A stretch of 61,613 nt of DNA, taken from contig JSZA02000025.1 in NCBI GenBank assembly GCA_000785145.2, forward strand, positions 1 to 61,613, given 5' to 3'. The notes below the pieces were generated by a model, which was not told where the DNA came from, ran no database searches, and saw nothing but the letters and a program-made list of their open reading frames with translations. The position numbers were made by a program, and so were the translations under genes. This document shows, one piece after another, positions 39,022 to 46,931 of the stretch. Numbering within the stretch: position 1 is the first letter of the stretch; each line of letters starts with the position of its first letter. Source of the DNA: Candidatus Thiomargarita nelsonii. Lineage in GTDB: Bacteria; Pseudomonadota; Gammaproteobacteria; Beggiatoales; Beggiatoaceae.

Positions 39022-39897
39022 ATGAAAAACACTTTGAGCGATCAGTTGTTAACCCTACCACAGTATCTTATACCACAACATTTGCTGTCGCGCTTAATAT
39101 TAAAACTCACGCGCTTACAAATGGGGGCAGTGAGCCATTGGATGATTAAACGCTTTATTAATTATTATGGCGTGGATATGAATATAGCACAATCAACGAA
39201 TGTGCGTGATTATACCAGTTTTAACCAATTTTTCACTCGCCCTCTAAACTCTAAGGCGCGTCCGCTGGACGAGGCGGAACTTATCAGTCCCGTCGATGCA
39301 GAAATCAGTCAGATCGGTCAAATTGATAATGGCAGCTTATTGCAAGCCAAAGGTCGTTCTTATTATCTTAATACATTATTAGGTGGAAATGCGAAAATGG
39401 TCAATTTATTTAAACAGGCCTTGTTTTGCACCTTGTATTTGTCACCTAAAGATTATCATCGTATCCATATGCCAGTGACGGGTTTGTTAACCGATATGCT
39501 GTATGTACCGGGGCGATTATTCAGTGTTAATCAGCGAACCGCTCGAGTAATACCCAATTTGTTTGCCCGCAATGAGCGGGTGATTTGTCTCTTTGAAACG
39601 GAATTCGGGCCTATGGCCTTGATTTTAGTAGGAGCAATATTTGTCGGCAGTATAGAAACCGTGTGGGCAGGTACAGTAACACCCAATCGCTTATCTCAAA
39701 TTGAGCATTGGCATTATTCTGAAAAAACGGTCTTACAACGCGGAGCAGAAATGGGGCGGTTTAATATGGGCTCGACAGTGATTGTACTATTAGATGCTAA
39801 TCATCTAAAGTGGTTGCCTGAACTGGCACCATCAAATAAGATTTTGATGGGGCAAGGCTTAGCGCGACACGAACCCAAAACTTGCCAAATAATTTAA
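39022..39897 (+). CDS. psd: Phosphatidylserine decarboxylase proenzyme
   Basis: A 291-residue protein. It converts phosphatidylserine to phosphatidylethanolamine in the inner membrane. The self-cleavage site is in FNMGSTVIVL (~250), where Ser becomes the pyruvoyl group (LGST in E. coli, MGST here). YTSFNQFFTRPL, SPVDAEISQIG and YHRIHMPVTG are family signatures. It is intact and alone; pssA is not in the window. Confidence 0.95.
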   Translation: MKNTLSDQLLTLPQYLIPQHLLSRLILKLTRLQMGAVSHWMIKRFINYYGVDMNIAQSTNVRDYTSFNQFFTRPLNSKARPLDEAELISPVDAEISQIGQIDNGSLLQAKGRSYYLNTLLGGNAKMVNLFKQALFCTLYLSPKDYHRIHMPVTGLLTDMLYVPGRLFSVNQRTARVIPNLFARNERVICLFETEFGPMALILVGAIFVGSIETVWAGTVTPNRLSQIEHWHYSEKTVLQRGAEMGRFNMGSTVIVLLDANHLKWLPELAPSNKILMGQGLARHEPKTCQII

Positions 39898-39934
39898 CTA
39901 ACCTTTCTTTTTTTTTGGGGAATTGCTTATTGTT

Positions 39935-42343
39935 ATGAAAATATATAGCACACTATCACTTTTATTGGTTGTTGCCAGCTTACTTGGCTGCAACAACTTA
40001 GCTACCAAACCCGACTCGCTTTCAATTGAGAAGGGAAATCATGCGGCACCTACCGCCGTGGACCTGATACTTAATGAAGCGAGGTCTATTGAAGTTCAAC
40101 ACACCAGTAGGCCAGAGGTGAGCAAACCCGCTACGAACACGCGCAGAGATAAAAAAACTTCTGTTAAACTCACTGAAAACAATCTCAATACGAAACAAGT
40201 TATTGACGATATACTCACCCTAAAGCTCAATAACAAAGTAACAGTTGACTTATGGCAGCGTCTTCGCCAGGGTTATGGGATGCAGGCGGTTGATAACAGC
40301 CGGATACAAAGAGCATTTGGTAAATTTGTCAATTCTCCTTCTTATTTCAAAAGAATTACGACCAAGGCTCAGCCTTATCTTTATCATATCGTTGAAGAAC
40401 TTGAAAAACGGAACATGCCCTTAGAGATTGCTTTATTGCCTGCCATTGAAAGTGCTTATGAACCCTTAGCACTTTCACATAAGAGTGCGGCGGGGCTGTG
40501 GCAATTTATGCCAGCTACCGGAAAAGATTATGGGCTGAAACAAAATTATTGGTATGATGGACGGCGCGACATCATCCAATCAACCTCTGCTGCCTTAGAT
40601 TATCTGCAATATCTCCATAAGTTGTTTGATGGAGATTGGTTTATCGCACTGGCAGCCTATAACTATGGTGAAGGTAATGTCGCAAAGGCGATTAAAAAAA
40701 ATAAGCGATTAGATCAACCGACCGATTTTTGGTCACTCAAATTGCCTAGAGAAACCCGTGAATATGTGCCTAAATTATTGGGACTATGCAAAGTAGTGGC
40801 TAATCCTCAAAAATATGGGATTCAATTGCAAAGCATTGCCAATAAGCTTTATTTGAAACGCTTGAATGTTGGTCGTCAAATTGAGCTGTCTTCAACCGCT
40901 AAATTAACGGGATTATCAGTCACAGAGTTGAAACGCTTAAATCCCGCCTATAGACGTGGGGTAACGGCACCAAAAGGTCCGCATTATATTACTCTTCCTG
41001 TTGACAAGGTTGGCCAATTTCAACTGGCACTTGCTAAAATACCAGCAAAAAGCTTATTGGTGCAAGCGAATTACTCAAAACCGCCGCGCACCAAAACACA
41101 GACGCATAAGGTCCGCAGAGGCGAAAATTTGACGATGATTGCCAAACGTTATGGAACAACGCTTGCCGAACTCCGTCAGTTGAATAAGCTCAAAGCAGGT
41201 CGTCCGCTTTATGTCGGAAAACGCTTAAAAGTACCAACGTCTAAAACGACGAACACAGTGGTTGTTGCCAAAACACAGACGCATAAAAAAACACAGAGGC
41301 ATAAAGTCCGCAGAGGCGAAAATTTGACGACGATTGCCAAACGTTATGGAACAACAGTTGCCAAACTCCGTCAGTTGAATAAGCTCAAAACTGGGCCGCT
41401 TATGGCCGGAAAACGCTTAATAGTACCAACGTCTAAAACGACGGTGGTTGTTGCCAAAACACAGACGCATAAAAAAACACAGAGGCATAAAGTCCGCAGA
41501 GGCGAAAATTTGACGACGATTGCCAAACGTTATGGAACAACGCTTGCCGAACTCCGTCTGTTGAATAAGCTCAAAACTGGGCCGCTTATGGCCGGAAAAC
41601 GCTTAAAAGTACCAACGTCTAAAACGACGGTGGTTGTTGCCAAAACACAGACGCATAAAAAAACACAGAGGCATAAAGTCCGCAGAGGCGAAAATTTGAC
41701 GACGATTGCCAAACGTTATGGAACAACGCTTGCCGAACTCCGTCTGTTGAATAAGCTCAAAACTGGGCCGCTTATGGCCGGAAAACGCTTAAAAGTACCA
41801 ACGTCTAAAACGACGGTGGTTGTTGCCAAAACACAGACGCATAAAAAAACACAGAGGCATAAAGTCCGCAGAGGCGAAAATTTGACGACGATTGCCAAAC
41901 GTTATGGAACAACGGTTGCAGAACTCCGTCAGTTGAATAAGCTCAATGCGGCTCGTCCGCTTTATGTCGGAAAACGCTTAAAAATACGAGGCACGGTGCT
42001 TGCAAAAACACAGACGCATAATGTCCGCAGAGGCGAAAATTTGACGATGATTGCCAAACGTTATGGAACAACGGTGCCTCTACTACGCCAATGGAACGAA
42101 ATTAAAGGTAACATGGTGAAATGGGGTCAATCTTTGAAGGTACCAACCACAGTTGCTGCCTTACAAAAATCAAGGAATAAACCCAAACTGAAAAAGATTA
42201 TTCACAGGGTTAGAGCAGGTCAAACTTTGGGGGGCATCGCTCAGCGTTATCATGTGAGTATCAGGAAAATAAAGCAATGGAACAACTTGCGAAAGAGCTC
42301 CCTCTTAAAGGGGCAGAAGTTAACTATTTTGGTAAAGCATTAG
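39935..42343 (+). CDS. mltD: Membrane-bound lytic transglycosylase MltD-type with expanded LysM repeats
   Basis: About 802 residues from ATG 39935. The lipobox VVASLLGC puts the lipid-modified Cys near residue 19. The SLT domain (~155-265) has the catalytic Glu in LLPAIESAYEP and the AAGLWQFMPATGKDYG and AYNYGEGNV motifs. A degenerate LysM (~300) is followed by seven clear LysM modules starting VRRGENL.(M/T)IAKRYGTT and a last one VRAGQTLGGIAQRY. E. coli MltD has two. The spacers KTTVVVAKTQTHKKTQRH are lysine/threonine-rich. Modules 3-4 are identical over a 186-bp unit, a sign of recent amplification. It trims peptidoglycan in the periplasm. Confidence 0.93.
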   Translation: MKIYSTLSLLLVVASLLGCNNLATKPDSLSIEKGNHAAPTAVDLILNEARSIEVQHTSRPEVSKPATNTRRDKKTSVKLTENNLNTKQVIDDILTLKLNNKVTVDLWQRLRQGYGMQAVDNSRIQRAFGKFVNSPSYFKRITTKAQPYLYHIVEELEKRNMPLEIALLPAIESAYEPLALSHKSAAGLWQFMPATGKDYGLKQNYWYDGRRDIIQSTSAALDYLQYLHKLFDGDWFIALAAYNYGEGNVAKAIKKNKRLDQPTDFWSLKLPRETREYVPKLLGLCKVVANPQKYGIQLQSIANKLYLKRLNVGRQIELSSTAKLTGLSVTELKRLNPAYRRGVTAPKGPHYITLPVDKVGQFQLALAKIPAKSLLVQANYSKPPRTKTQTHKVRRGENLTMIAKRYGTTLAELRQLNKLKAGRPLYVGKRLKVPTSKTTNTVVVAKTQTHKKTQRHKVRRGENLTTIAKRYGTTVAKLRQLNKLKTGPLMAGKRLIVPTSKTTVVVAKTQTHKKTQRHKVRRGENLTTIAKRYGTTLAELRLLNKLKTGPLMAGKRLKVPTSKTTVVVAKTQTHKKTQRHKVRRGENLTTIAKRYGTTLAELRLLNKLKTGPLMAGKRLKVPTSKTTVVVAKTQTHKKTQRHKVRRGENLTTIAKRYGTTVAELRQLNKLNAARPLYVGKRLKIRGTVLAKTQTHNVRRGENLTMIAKRYGTTVPLLRQWNEIKGNMVKWGQSLKVPTTVAALQKSRNKPKLKKIIHRVRAGQTLGGIAQRYHVSIRKIKQWNNLRKSSLLKGQKLTILVKH
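41436..41898 (+). repeat. 186-bp tandem DNA repeats inside mltD
   Basis: The unit from ACGACGGTGGTTGTTGCC to CCAACGTCTAAA repeats with a period of 186 bases; two successive copies appear identical and flanking copies differ at a few positions. Each encodes one LysM plus linker. Unit number may vary between strains. Confidence 0.85.
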
Positions 42344-42753
42344 TACAGGAAAGTTTGAGAGCGACTCCGGCTTAAATAAAAATCCTATTTTTTTAAAAAA
42401 TAGGATTTTTTTGATTTTATTCAGTTGTTTCGGGAATGGAGCGAAGCGGATTTCCCGCAACGAAGTTAGCGTAGCTAAACCCTCTTCGCTGACTCAATGC
42501 CATTAAGTTAAGACTATGTAGGGTGGATTAAGCGATAGCGTATCCACCTTAATTTATAGATTAATTAGGTGGATACGCTCCGCTTAATCCACCCTACATG
42601 TATGGTTTTATCCTTAACTTAATGGCATTGCTTCGCTGACTACGTTTAGCTACGCTAACTTCGTTGCGGGAAATACGCTCCGCTCCATTCCCGAAACAAC
42701 GAAAAACTCCCCCAAAATTAGTTTTGTTGAGCTACTTAAATGGAGATTGTTGT
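42344..42753. repeat. Gene-free gap built from nested repeats
   Basis: 42378-42412 is an AAAAATCCTATTTTTT hairpin just behind the transglycosylase stop and may end its transcript. 42422-42483 and 42642-42702 are the arms of a large inverted repeat, with the MITE at 42495-42630 in its centre. The last 50 bases lead to the GGAGA and ATG of the next gene. Confidence 0.85.
42495..42630. mobile_element. MITE copy 5
   Basis: 136 bp with perfect CAATGCCATTAAGTTAAG-type ends and a perfect 11-bp target duplication CTTCGCTGACT (42484-42494 and 42631-42641). It is the cleanest copy in the window and defines the element's ends. Confidence 0.92.
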
Positions 42754-44556
42754 ATGTTTGATATGACTTGGAAAAATGTTCGACAATACTCGAATGAAAA
42801 ATATCTTCAAGGGGGAAAAACACAATTGCCCCCAGAAAATGTTGAATCAGTTGCATTATTACAGTGGGAAGAACACTGCTTGGAATGTGCCTACCCAACT
42901 TGCTACCAAACTTGTCTGAAATACAAGCCCCGTCTCGACTTAGAATGTGTTAGAATGAAATATGGTTTCGTAGAAAATACCGCCTTTTCTGGCTTATTTT
43001 CTGACAGTGTTGATTGTCGATTTGAACCGTGGGCAAAAATAGAGTGCTTTTTCAATCCGATAGGATTATCTCCAAAGAAAATACGCCGTTTGGAGCGCAT
43101 CAGTCGTGGACTTTCACGGCTTGTGCTCTGGTTAGGGATAAAGATCCACTTTATTTCCCCCACCCTTAAATTAACTAGGGCTTTGAAGAAAATCAGGGAT
43201 AAGTTGTTTTTCAGAAATAAAAATAAAATTAATCTACCCAAATTTGATGCCTTCGTTTTAGAATGTTACTCGCCAGAAACTGAACCTTTTAAATTACATT
43301 TGCAATGTGATTATGAAGAAAAACTATTATCTTTGCGCTCCTTTCAAATCGTTCCCGGTTTTAATTACTATGTCATTCCTTTTTCTGAATTCAAGCTTTC
43401 GCACACAAAGGCACGAATTTTTCTTTTCCCTGAAAATGATCGTCCATGTCGACTCGTTTTTACCTGGCTCGATTTTGTCCGCTTCAAGCCAACCATCCAA
43501 GCTGCTGAAAAAGTGAAATGTGTCGTATGGGACCTTGATAATACAATCTGGCAAGGCGTTTTGATCGAAGATGGAGCAGACTGTGTGCGGTTAAACCAAC
43601 AAGCCATTGACACCATCCGTCAACTCGATCAAAGGGGAGTTGTCCATACCATTGTGAGCAAAAATACCTATCAAGAAGCATGGGCAGTCTTGGAAAAGTT
43701 CGGTATTAGCGAATATTTTATCTACCCAGCCATCAACTGGGGGGCTAAAAGCGAAAATATAAAAGAATTGGCAGCCCGGATCAATCTCGGCTTGGATTCT
43801 TTCGCCGTCGTGGATGATTCGCCCCATGAACGGGCTGAAATAGCCTTCAGTTTACCGATGGTACGCCTTTATTCGGATAAACAAATGGCAGTGTTGCCAA
43901 GCTTACCAGAATTCGACATCCCAGTAACGGAGATGAGCGTCAAAAGAAGACAAAGCTATATGACGCAAATGAAACGAGAAGAAATCCAGACAAAATTCAG
44001 CGATGATTATGAGGCGTTTTTGCGTAGCTTAGAAATTAAGATGGAAATATTTAAACCGGAAAAAGAAGCCGAAATAAAACGGGGTTATGAATTGTTACAA
44101 CGCTCGAATCAACTCAATCTTTCAACCCGCCTGTATAGCTTAGACGAGTACAATGATCTTCTCTCATCAGATGAAATACTGTGCTATGCCTTTCGGTGTT
44201 GGGATAAATTTGGCGATTATGGCATTGTCGGGTTTATCTCGATTGCATTAGAGGATATTCCACGCATTCAAGATTTAGTGATTTCCTGTCGAATTGCACA
44301 AAAGCATGTAGAACACGCCCTGATTTACTGGATTTCTCAGAAATTGAAGCAAGAGGGGTATCGCAATTTGCTCGCCCACTTGATAATTTCAAAACGAAAT
44401 GGTCCCCTAGTGGCCGTTTTCCAAGATTTACCCTTTATTGTGATTGAGGAGAACAACAAAAGCATACTTTATAAGATACCTGATTTGGATCAGGTTGAAA
44501 ATGAGCATATCATAACGACCACGTTTAAGGAATTAATCGATGAAAATCATCATTAA
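42754..44556 (+). CDS. FkbH-like HAD-IIIC / GNAT protein with N-terminal cysteine cluster
   Basis: About 600 residues from ATG 42754 (MFDMTWKNV), 10 bases after TGGAGA. The N-terminal ~90 residues hold a Cys-rich motif, CLECAYPTC then TCLKYKPR, LECVRMK and VDCRFEP...IEC. The middle is a HAD-IIIC domain (VVWDLDNTIWQGVL, SKNTYQEA, VDDSPHER); the last ~150 are GNAT-like (YAFRCWDKFGDYGIVGFI). FkbH relatives load or handle glyceryl or acyl groups in polyketide and surface-polysaccharide synthesis. The overlapping ChbG-like deacetylase gene supports a glycan role. The Cys cluster could bind Zn or Fe-S; that is inference. Confidence 0.85.
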   Translation: MFDMTWKNVRQYSNEKYLQGGKTQLPPENVESVALLQWEEHCLECAYPTCYQTCLKYKPRLDLECVRMKYGFVENTAFSGLFSDSVDCRFEPWAKIECFFNPIGLSPKKIRRLERISRGLSRLVLWLGIKIHFISPTLKLTRALKKIRDKLFFRNKNKINLPKFDAFVLECYSPETEPFKLHLQCDYEEKLLSLRSFQIVPGFNYYVIPFSEFKLSHTKARIFLFPENDRPCRLVFTWLDFVRFKPTIQAAEKVKCVVWDLDNTIWQGVLIEDGADCVRLNQQAIDTIRQLDQRGVVHTIVSKNTYQEAWAVLEKFGISEYFIYPAINWGAKSENIKELAARINLGLDSFAVVDDSPHERAEIAFSLPMVRLYSDKQMAVLPSLPEFDIPVTEMSVKRRQSYMTQMKREEIQTKFSDDYEAFLRSLEIKMEIFKPEKEAEIKRGYELLQRSNQLNLSTRLYSLDEYNDLLSSDEILCYAFRCWDKFGDYGIVGFISIALEDIPRIQDLVISCRIAQKHVEHALIYWISQKLKQEGYRNLLAHLIISKRNGPLVAVFQDLPFIVIEENNKSILYKIPDLDQVENEHIITTTFKELIDENHH

Positions 44557-45304
44557 TGCGGATGATTTAGGGTATTCCCTGGATACCAATCAGGCTATTT
44601 TATCAATGATGAGTCAGCGACGAGTGACTTCCTCGACACTGATGGCGAATGGTCCTGCCTTTCAGGATGCTGTACAACACATCCCCGATTTTTCAGATTT
44701 TTCATTTGGGATTCATCTAACGCTGACGGAGTTTACAGCATTAACGACTCCCCAGGTTTTTTATGATACAAAACTGATTGACGAAAAGGGCGTATTTACA
44801 GGCAAATTGCCTCGTCCAACGCCTGCGTTATTGAAGGCTATCTGGATAGAATGGGAACAGCAGGTTGCCAAGCTGCTAGATCATGGCGTATCAATTTCGC
44901 ATTTCGATTCACACGAACATATACATACAATCCCTTGGCTGTTTTGGAATCTGAAAAAGCTTCAAAAGAGGTTTAATATTCGGAGGGTTAGAAAAACAAT
45001 CAACTGGTACTATCACGATTGGGATTCTCGCAAGGCAGTTTACCCTTCTCGCAGTTTGCGTATCAAAAAAAAGGGGTGGAATTGGGCATTAGACAATTTT
45101 TATCAGACGAAAACGACGGATTATTTTACGGATTTTTGTGCTTTTATCAATAACTACAAGGGCGAAAAGTATTCTCAAGAAGTCGCTGAATTAATGTGCC
45201 ACCCTGGTCAGCCATATAGTGTAGAAGAAAAAAAATTATTGATATCTGACTGGATTCATCAGTTCCCGTTTAAAATTGAGCTGATTTCATATCATCAACT
45301 TTAA
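44540..45304 (+). CDS. YdjC/ChbG-family carbohydrate deacetylase
   Basis: A 254-residue protein. ADDLG (~8), GIHLTLTE (~58), SHEHIH (~122) and MCHPGQP (~219) supply the metal ligands and catalytic base of this family, which removes acetyl from N-acetylated di- and oligosaccharides such as diacetylchitobiose. Its start overlaps the FkbH-like gene by 17 bases, so they are surely co-translated and probably modify the same glycan. Intact. Confidence 0.88.
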   Translation: MKIIINADDLGYSLDTNQAILSMMSQRRVTSSTLMANGPAFQDAVQHIPDFSDFSFGIHLTLTEFTALTTPQVFYDTKLIDEKGVFTGKLPRPTPALLKAIWIEWEQQVAKLLDHGVSISHFDSHEHIHTIPWLFWNLKKLQKRFNIRRVRKTINWYYHDWDSRKAVYPSRSLRIKKKGWNWALDNFYQTKTTDYFTDFCAFINNYKGEKYSQEVAELMCHPGQPYSVEEKKLLISDWIHQFPFKIELISYHQL

Positions 45305-45311
45305 AGTATTT

Positions 45312-45337
45312 TGGAGTCCAAAGCTTTAGCTTTGGAC
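45312..45337. repeat. Palindrome family B (GTCCAAAGCTTTAGCTTTGGAC)
   Basis: A 22-bp palindrome immediately after the deacetylase stop. It shares the outer GGAGTCCAA...TTGGAC with family A but has AGCTTTAGC in the centre. Other copies lie at 24622-24708 and 51944-52010. Confidence 0.75.
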
Positions 45338-45361
45338 AAAAAGCCCCTGGAGAGAAAAAAA

Positions 45362-46120
45362 ATGTTGAGACAGATAGTTAGTTTGTTATTTATTTTGCTA
45401 CTCAGTTTGCCAGCCCACGCTGGGCATACCTTGGTGCTCATTCACGGTTATTTAGATGATGGCAGTACTTGGCGACAGAGTGGTATTGTTTCCGCCTTTT
45501 CCGCCGCTGGTTGGCAGGAAGCAGGGCATCTGGAGCGCAATCTTTACACTGTGACTTTACCTTCAGAAGCCCCTTTAGCAGCACAAGCACAGTGGCTAGA
45601 TTTTTATCTGCGGCAACTGCAAAAGAGACATCCAAAGAATTCATTGATTTTAGTTGGACACTCAGCAGGCGGCGTCGTGGCACGTCTCGTTATGGTGGTA
45701 AGCGGCATCCCGGTACAAGGATTAATTACAATTGCCAGTCCTCATTTAGGGACAGATAAAGCCGAATGGGGCTCGATGTTGAGTAATAGTCCCTTTAGTT
45801 GGTTTGCCCCCTTTTTTGGCTTAGACACATTGAACCGTTCAAAAGGTTTATATTGGGATTTAGTGAGGGAACATCCCGCCTCTCTCTTGTTTTGGCTTAA
45901 TCGCCAGTCTCATCCGAGTGCCTTTTATGCCTCTATTGTGAGAGTGGACGGCGATAAATGGGTGCCTGCTTATAGTCAGGATATGAATGATGTGCCAGCC
46001 TTGCGCGGATTAGCTATGACGGTCACTAGCGAGGGCACACACAGCTTACAAGTGGCTGATGGTCCGGTATTAATTTCCTTGCTCGATAAGTTGTTATTGA
46101 GTCACAAGAATGCTAAATAA
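45362..46120 (+). CDS. Exported triacylglycerol lipase-like alpha/beta hydrolase
   Basis: A 252-residue protein from ATG 45362, with GGAGAG upstream. The signal peptide (IVSLLFILLLSLPAHA) is followed by LVLIHGYLDDGSTW, the oxyanion loop. The nucleophile is Ser in GHSAGGVVAR (~103), and ITIASPHLG follows. The catalytic His is probably in EGTHSLQV (~228). It resembles PGAP1-like and LipA-type lipases. No lipase chaperone gene is present. Likely periplasmic or secreted. Confidence 0.85.
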   Translation: MLRQIVSLLFILLLSLPAHAGHTLVLIHGYLDDGSTWRQSGIVSAFSAAGWQEAGHLERNLYTVTLPSEAPLAAQAQWLDFYLRQLQKRHPKNSLILVGHSAGGVVARLVMVVSGIPVQGLITIASPHLGTDKAEWGSMLSNSPFSWFAPFFGLDTLNRSKGLYWDLVREHPASLLFWLNRQSHPSAFYASIVRVDGDKWVPAYSQDMNDVPALRGLAMTVTSEGTHSLQVADGPVLISLLDKLLLSHKNAK

Positions 46121-46125
46121 ATTTT

Positions 46126-46155
46126 GGACTCCGGAGTCCAAGATTTATCTTGGGC
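46126..46155. repeat. Family A palindrome after the lipase gene
   Basis: GGACTCCGGAGTCC followed by AAGATTTATCTTGGGC, directly behind the stop. Likely terminator-like position. Confidence 0.6.
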
Positions 46156-46269
46156 GCCTCGTCCAAAATAAAATTAGACAAAAAGTCCCTGTTTTTATCT
46201 TTTGACAAGAAAAAAAATGGGGATTTTTTTTTGCTAAAATGTCAGATGTTTGTCATTACCTTAAAAATT

Positions 46270-46878
46270 ATGAGCGAAACAATCAATAAAAAACTGAGTT
46301 TGAAAAGCTCTGTTATTGTGGTTGGCATTTTTATCGGCTTATTATGGATTATCGAACTAGCAGATGTGCTATTTTCGCTTGATCTTTACCGATATGCTGT
46401 TTATCCGCGCGAATTAAACGGCCTTTGGGGCATTTTATTCGCCCCTTTCATTCATAGCACTTTCCGTCATTTGTTGGCTAACACGCCATCGCTCTTTGTT
46501 CTGGGGACTTTGCTTTTATATGTTTATCCTAAATCGACAAAAATCGTTTTGCCATTGATCTATCTCGGCTCTGGTTTGGGAGTCTGGCTGTTTGCCCGTA
46601 GTAATTTCCATTTAGGGGCGAGCGGCTTGACGCATGGTTTGATGTTTTTTCTCTTTGTCATTGGCATATTGCGTCGAGATAAACAATCTATCGCATTTTC
46701 CCTGATCGTATTTTTTCTCTATGGTGGCATGATATGGGGTATTTTCCCACAAGCCCCCAGAATTTCTTTTGAGTCCCATTTTTTCGGTGCCGCTATGGGA
46801 GTGATTTCAGCGATTTGGTTGAGAAACTATGAGCCATTCCCTCCAGAAAAAAAGTATGATTGGGAAGATGAGCCATAA
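46270..46878 (+). CDS. Rhomboid-family intramembrane serine protease
   Basis: About 202 residues from ATG 46270; an earlier ATG at 46246 is possible. Six or so membrane spans. HSTFRHLLANTPSLF gives the conserved H-x(3)-N type loop, GASGLTHG holds the catalytic Ser (GxSG) and SHFFGAAMG the catalytic His. All three key sites are present, so it is likely active. Members cleave transmembrane substrates; partners are unknown. It precedes the WD40 gene by 53 bases. Confidence 0.85.
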   Translation: MSETINKKLSLKSSVIVVGIFIGLLWIIELADVLFSLDLYRYAVYPRELNGLWGILFAPFIHSTFRHLLANTPSLFVLGTLLLYVYPKSTKIVLPLIYLGSGLGVWLFARSNFHLGASGLTHGLMFFLFVIGILRRDKQSIAFSLIVFFLYGGMIWGIFPQAPRISFESHFFGAAMGVISAIWLRNYEPFPPEKKYDWEDEP

Positions 46879-46931
46879 AAGTCCTTACGCTGCCGCTTTG
46901 GACTCCAAAATATATTACGAGGAAAATAAAA

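Noticed and set aside
41098..42000. Regular 186-bp repeats resembling a CRISPR or minisatellite array
   Set aside because: They lie in frame inside the lytic transglycosylase gene and each encodes a LysM module; unit size and lack of unique spacers exclude CRISPR.
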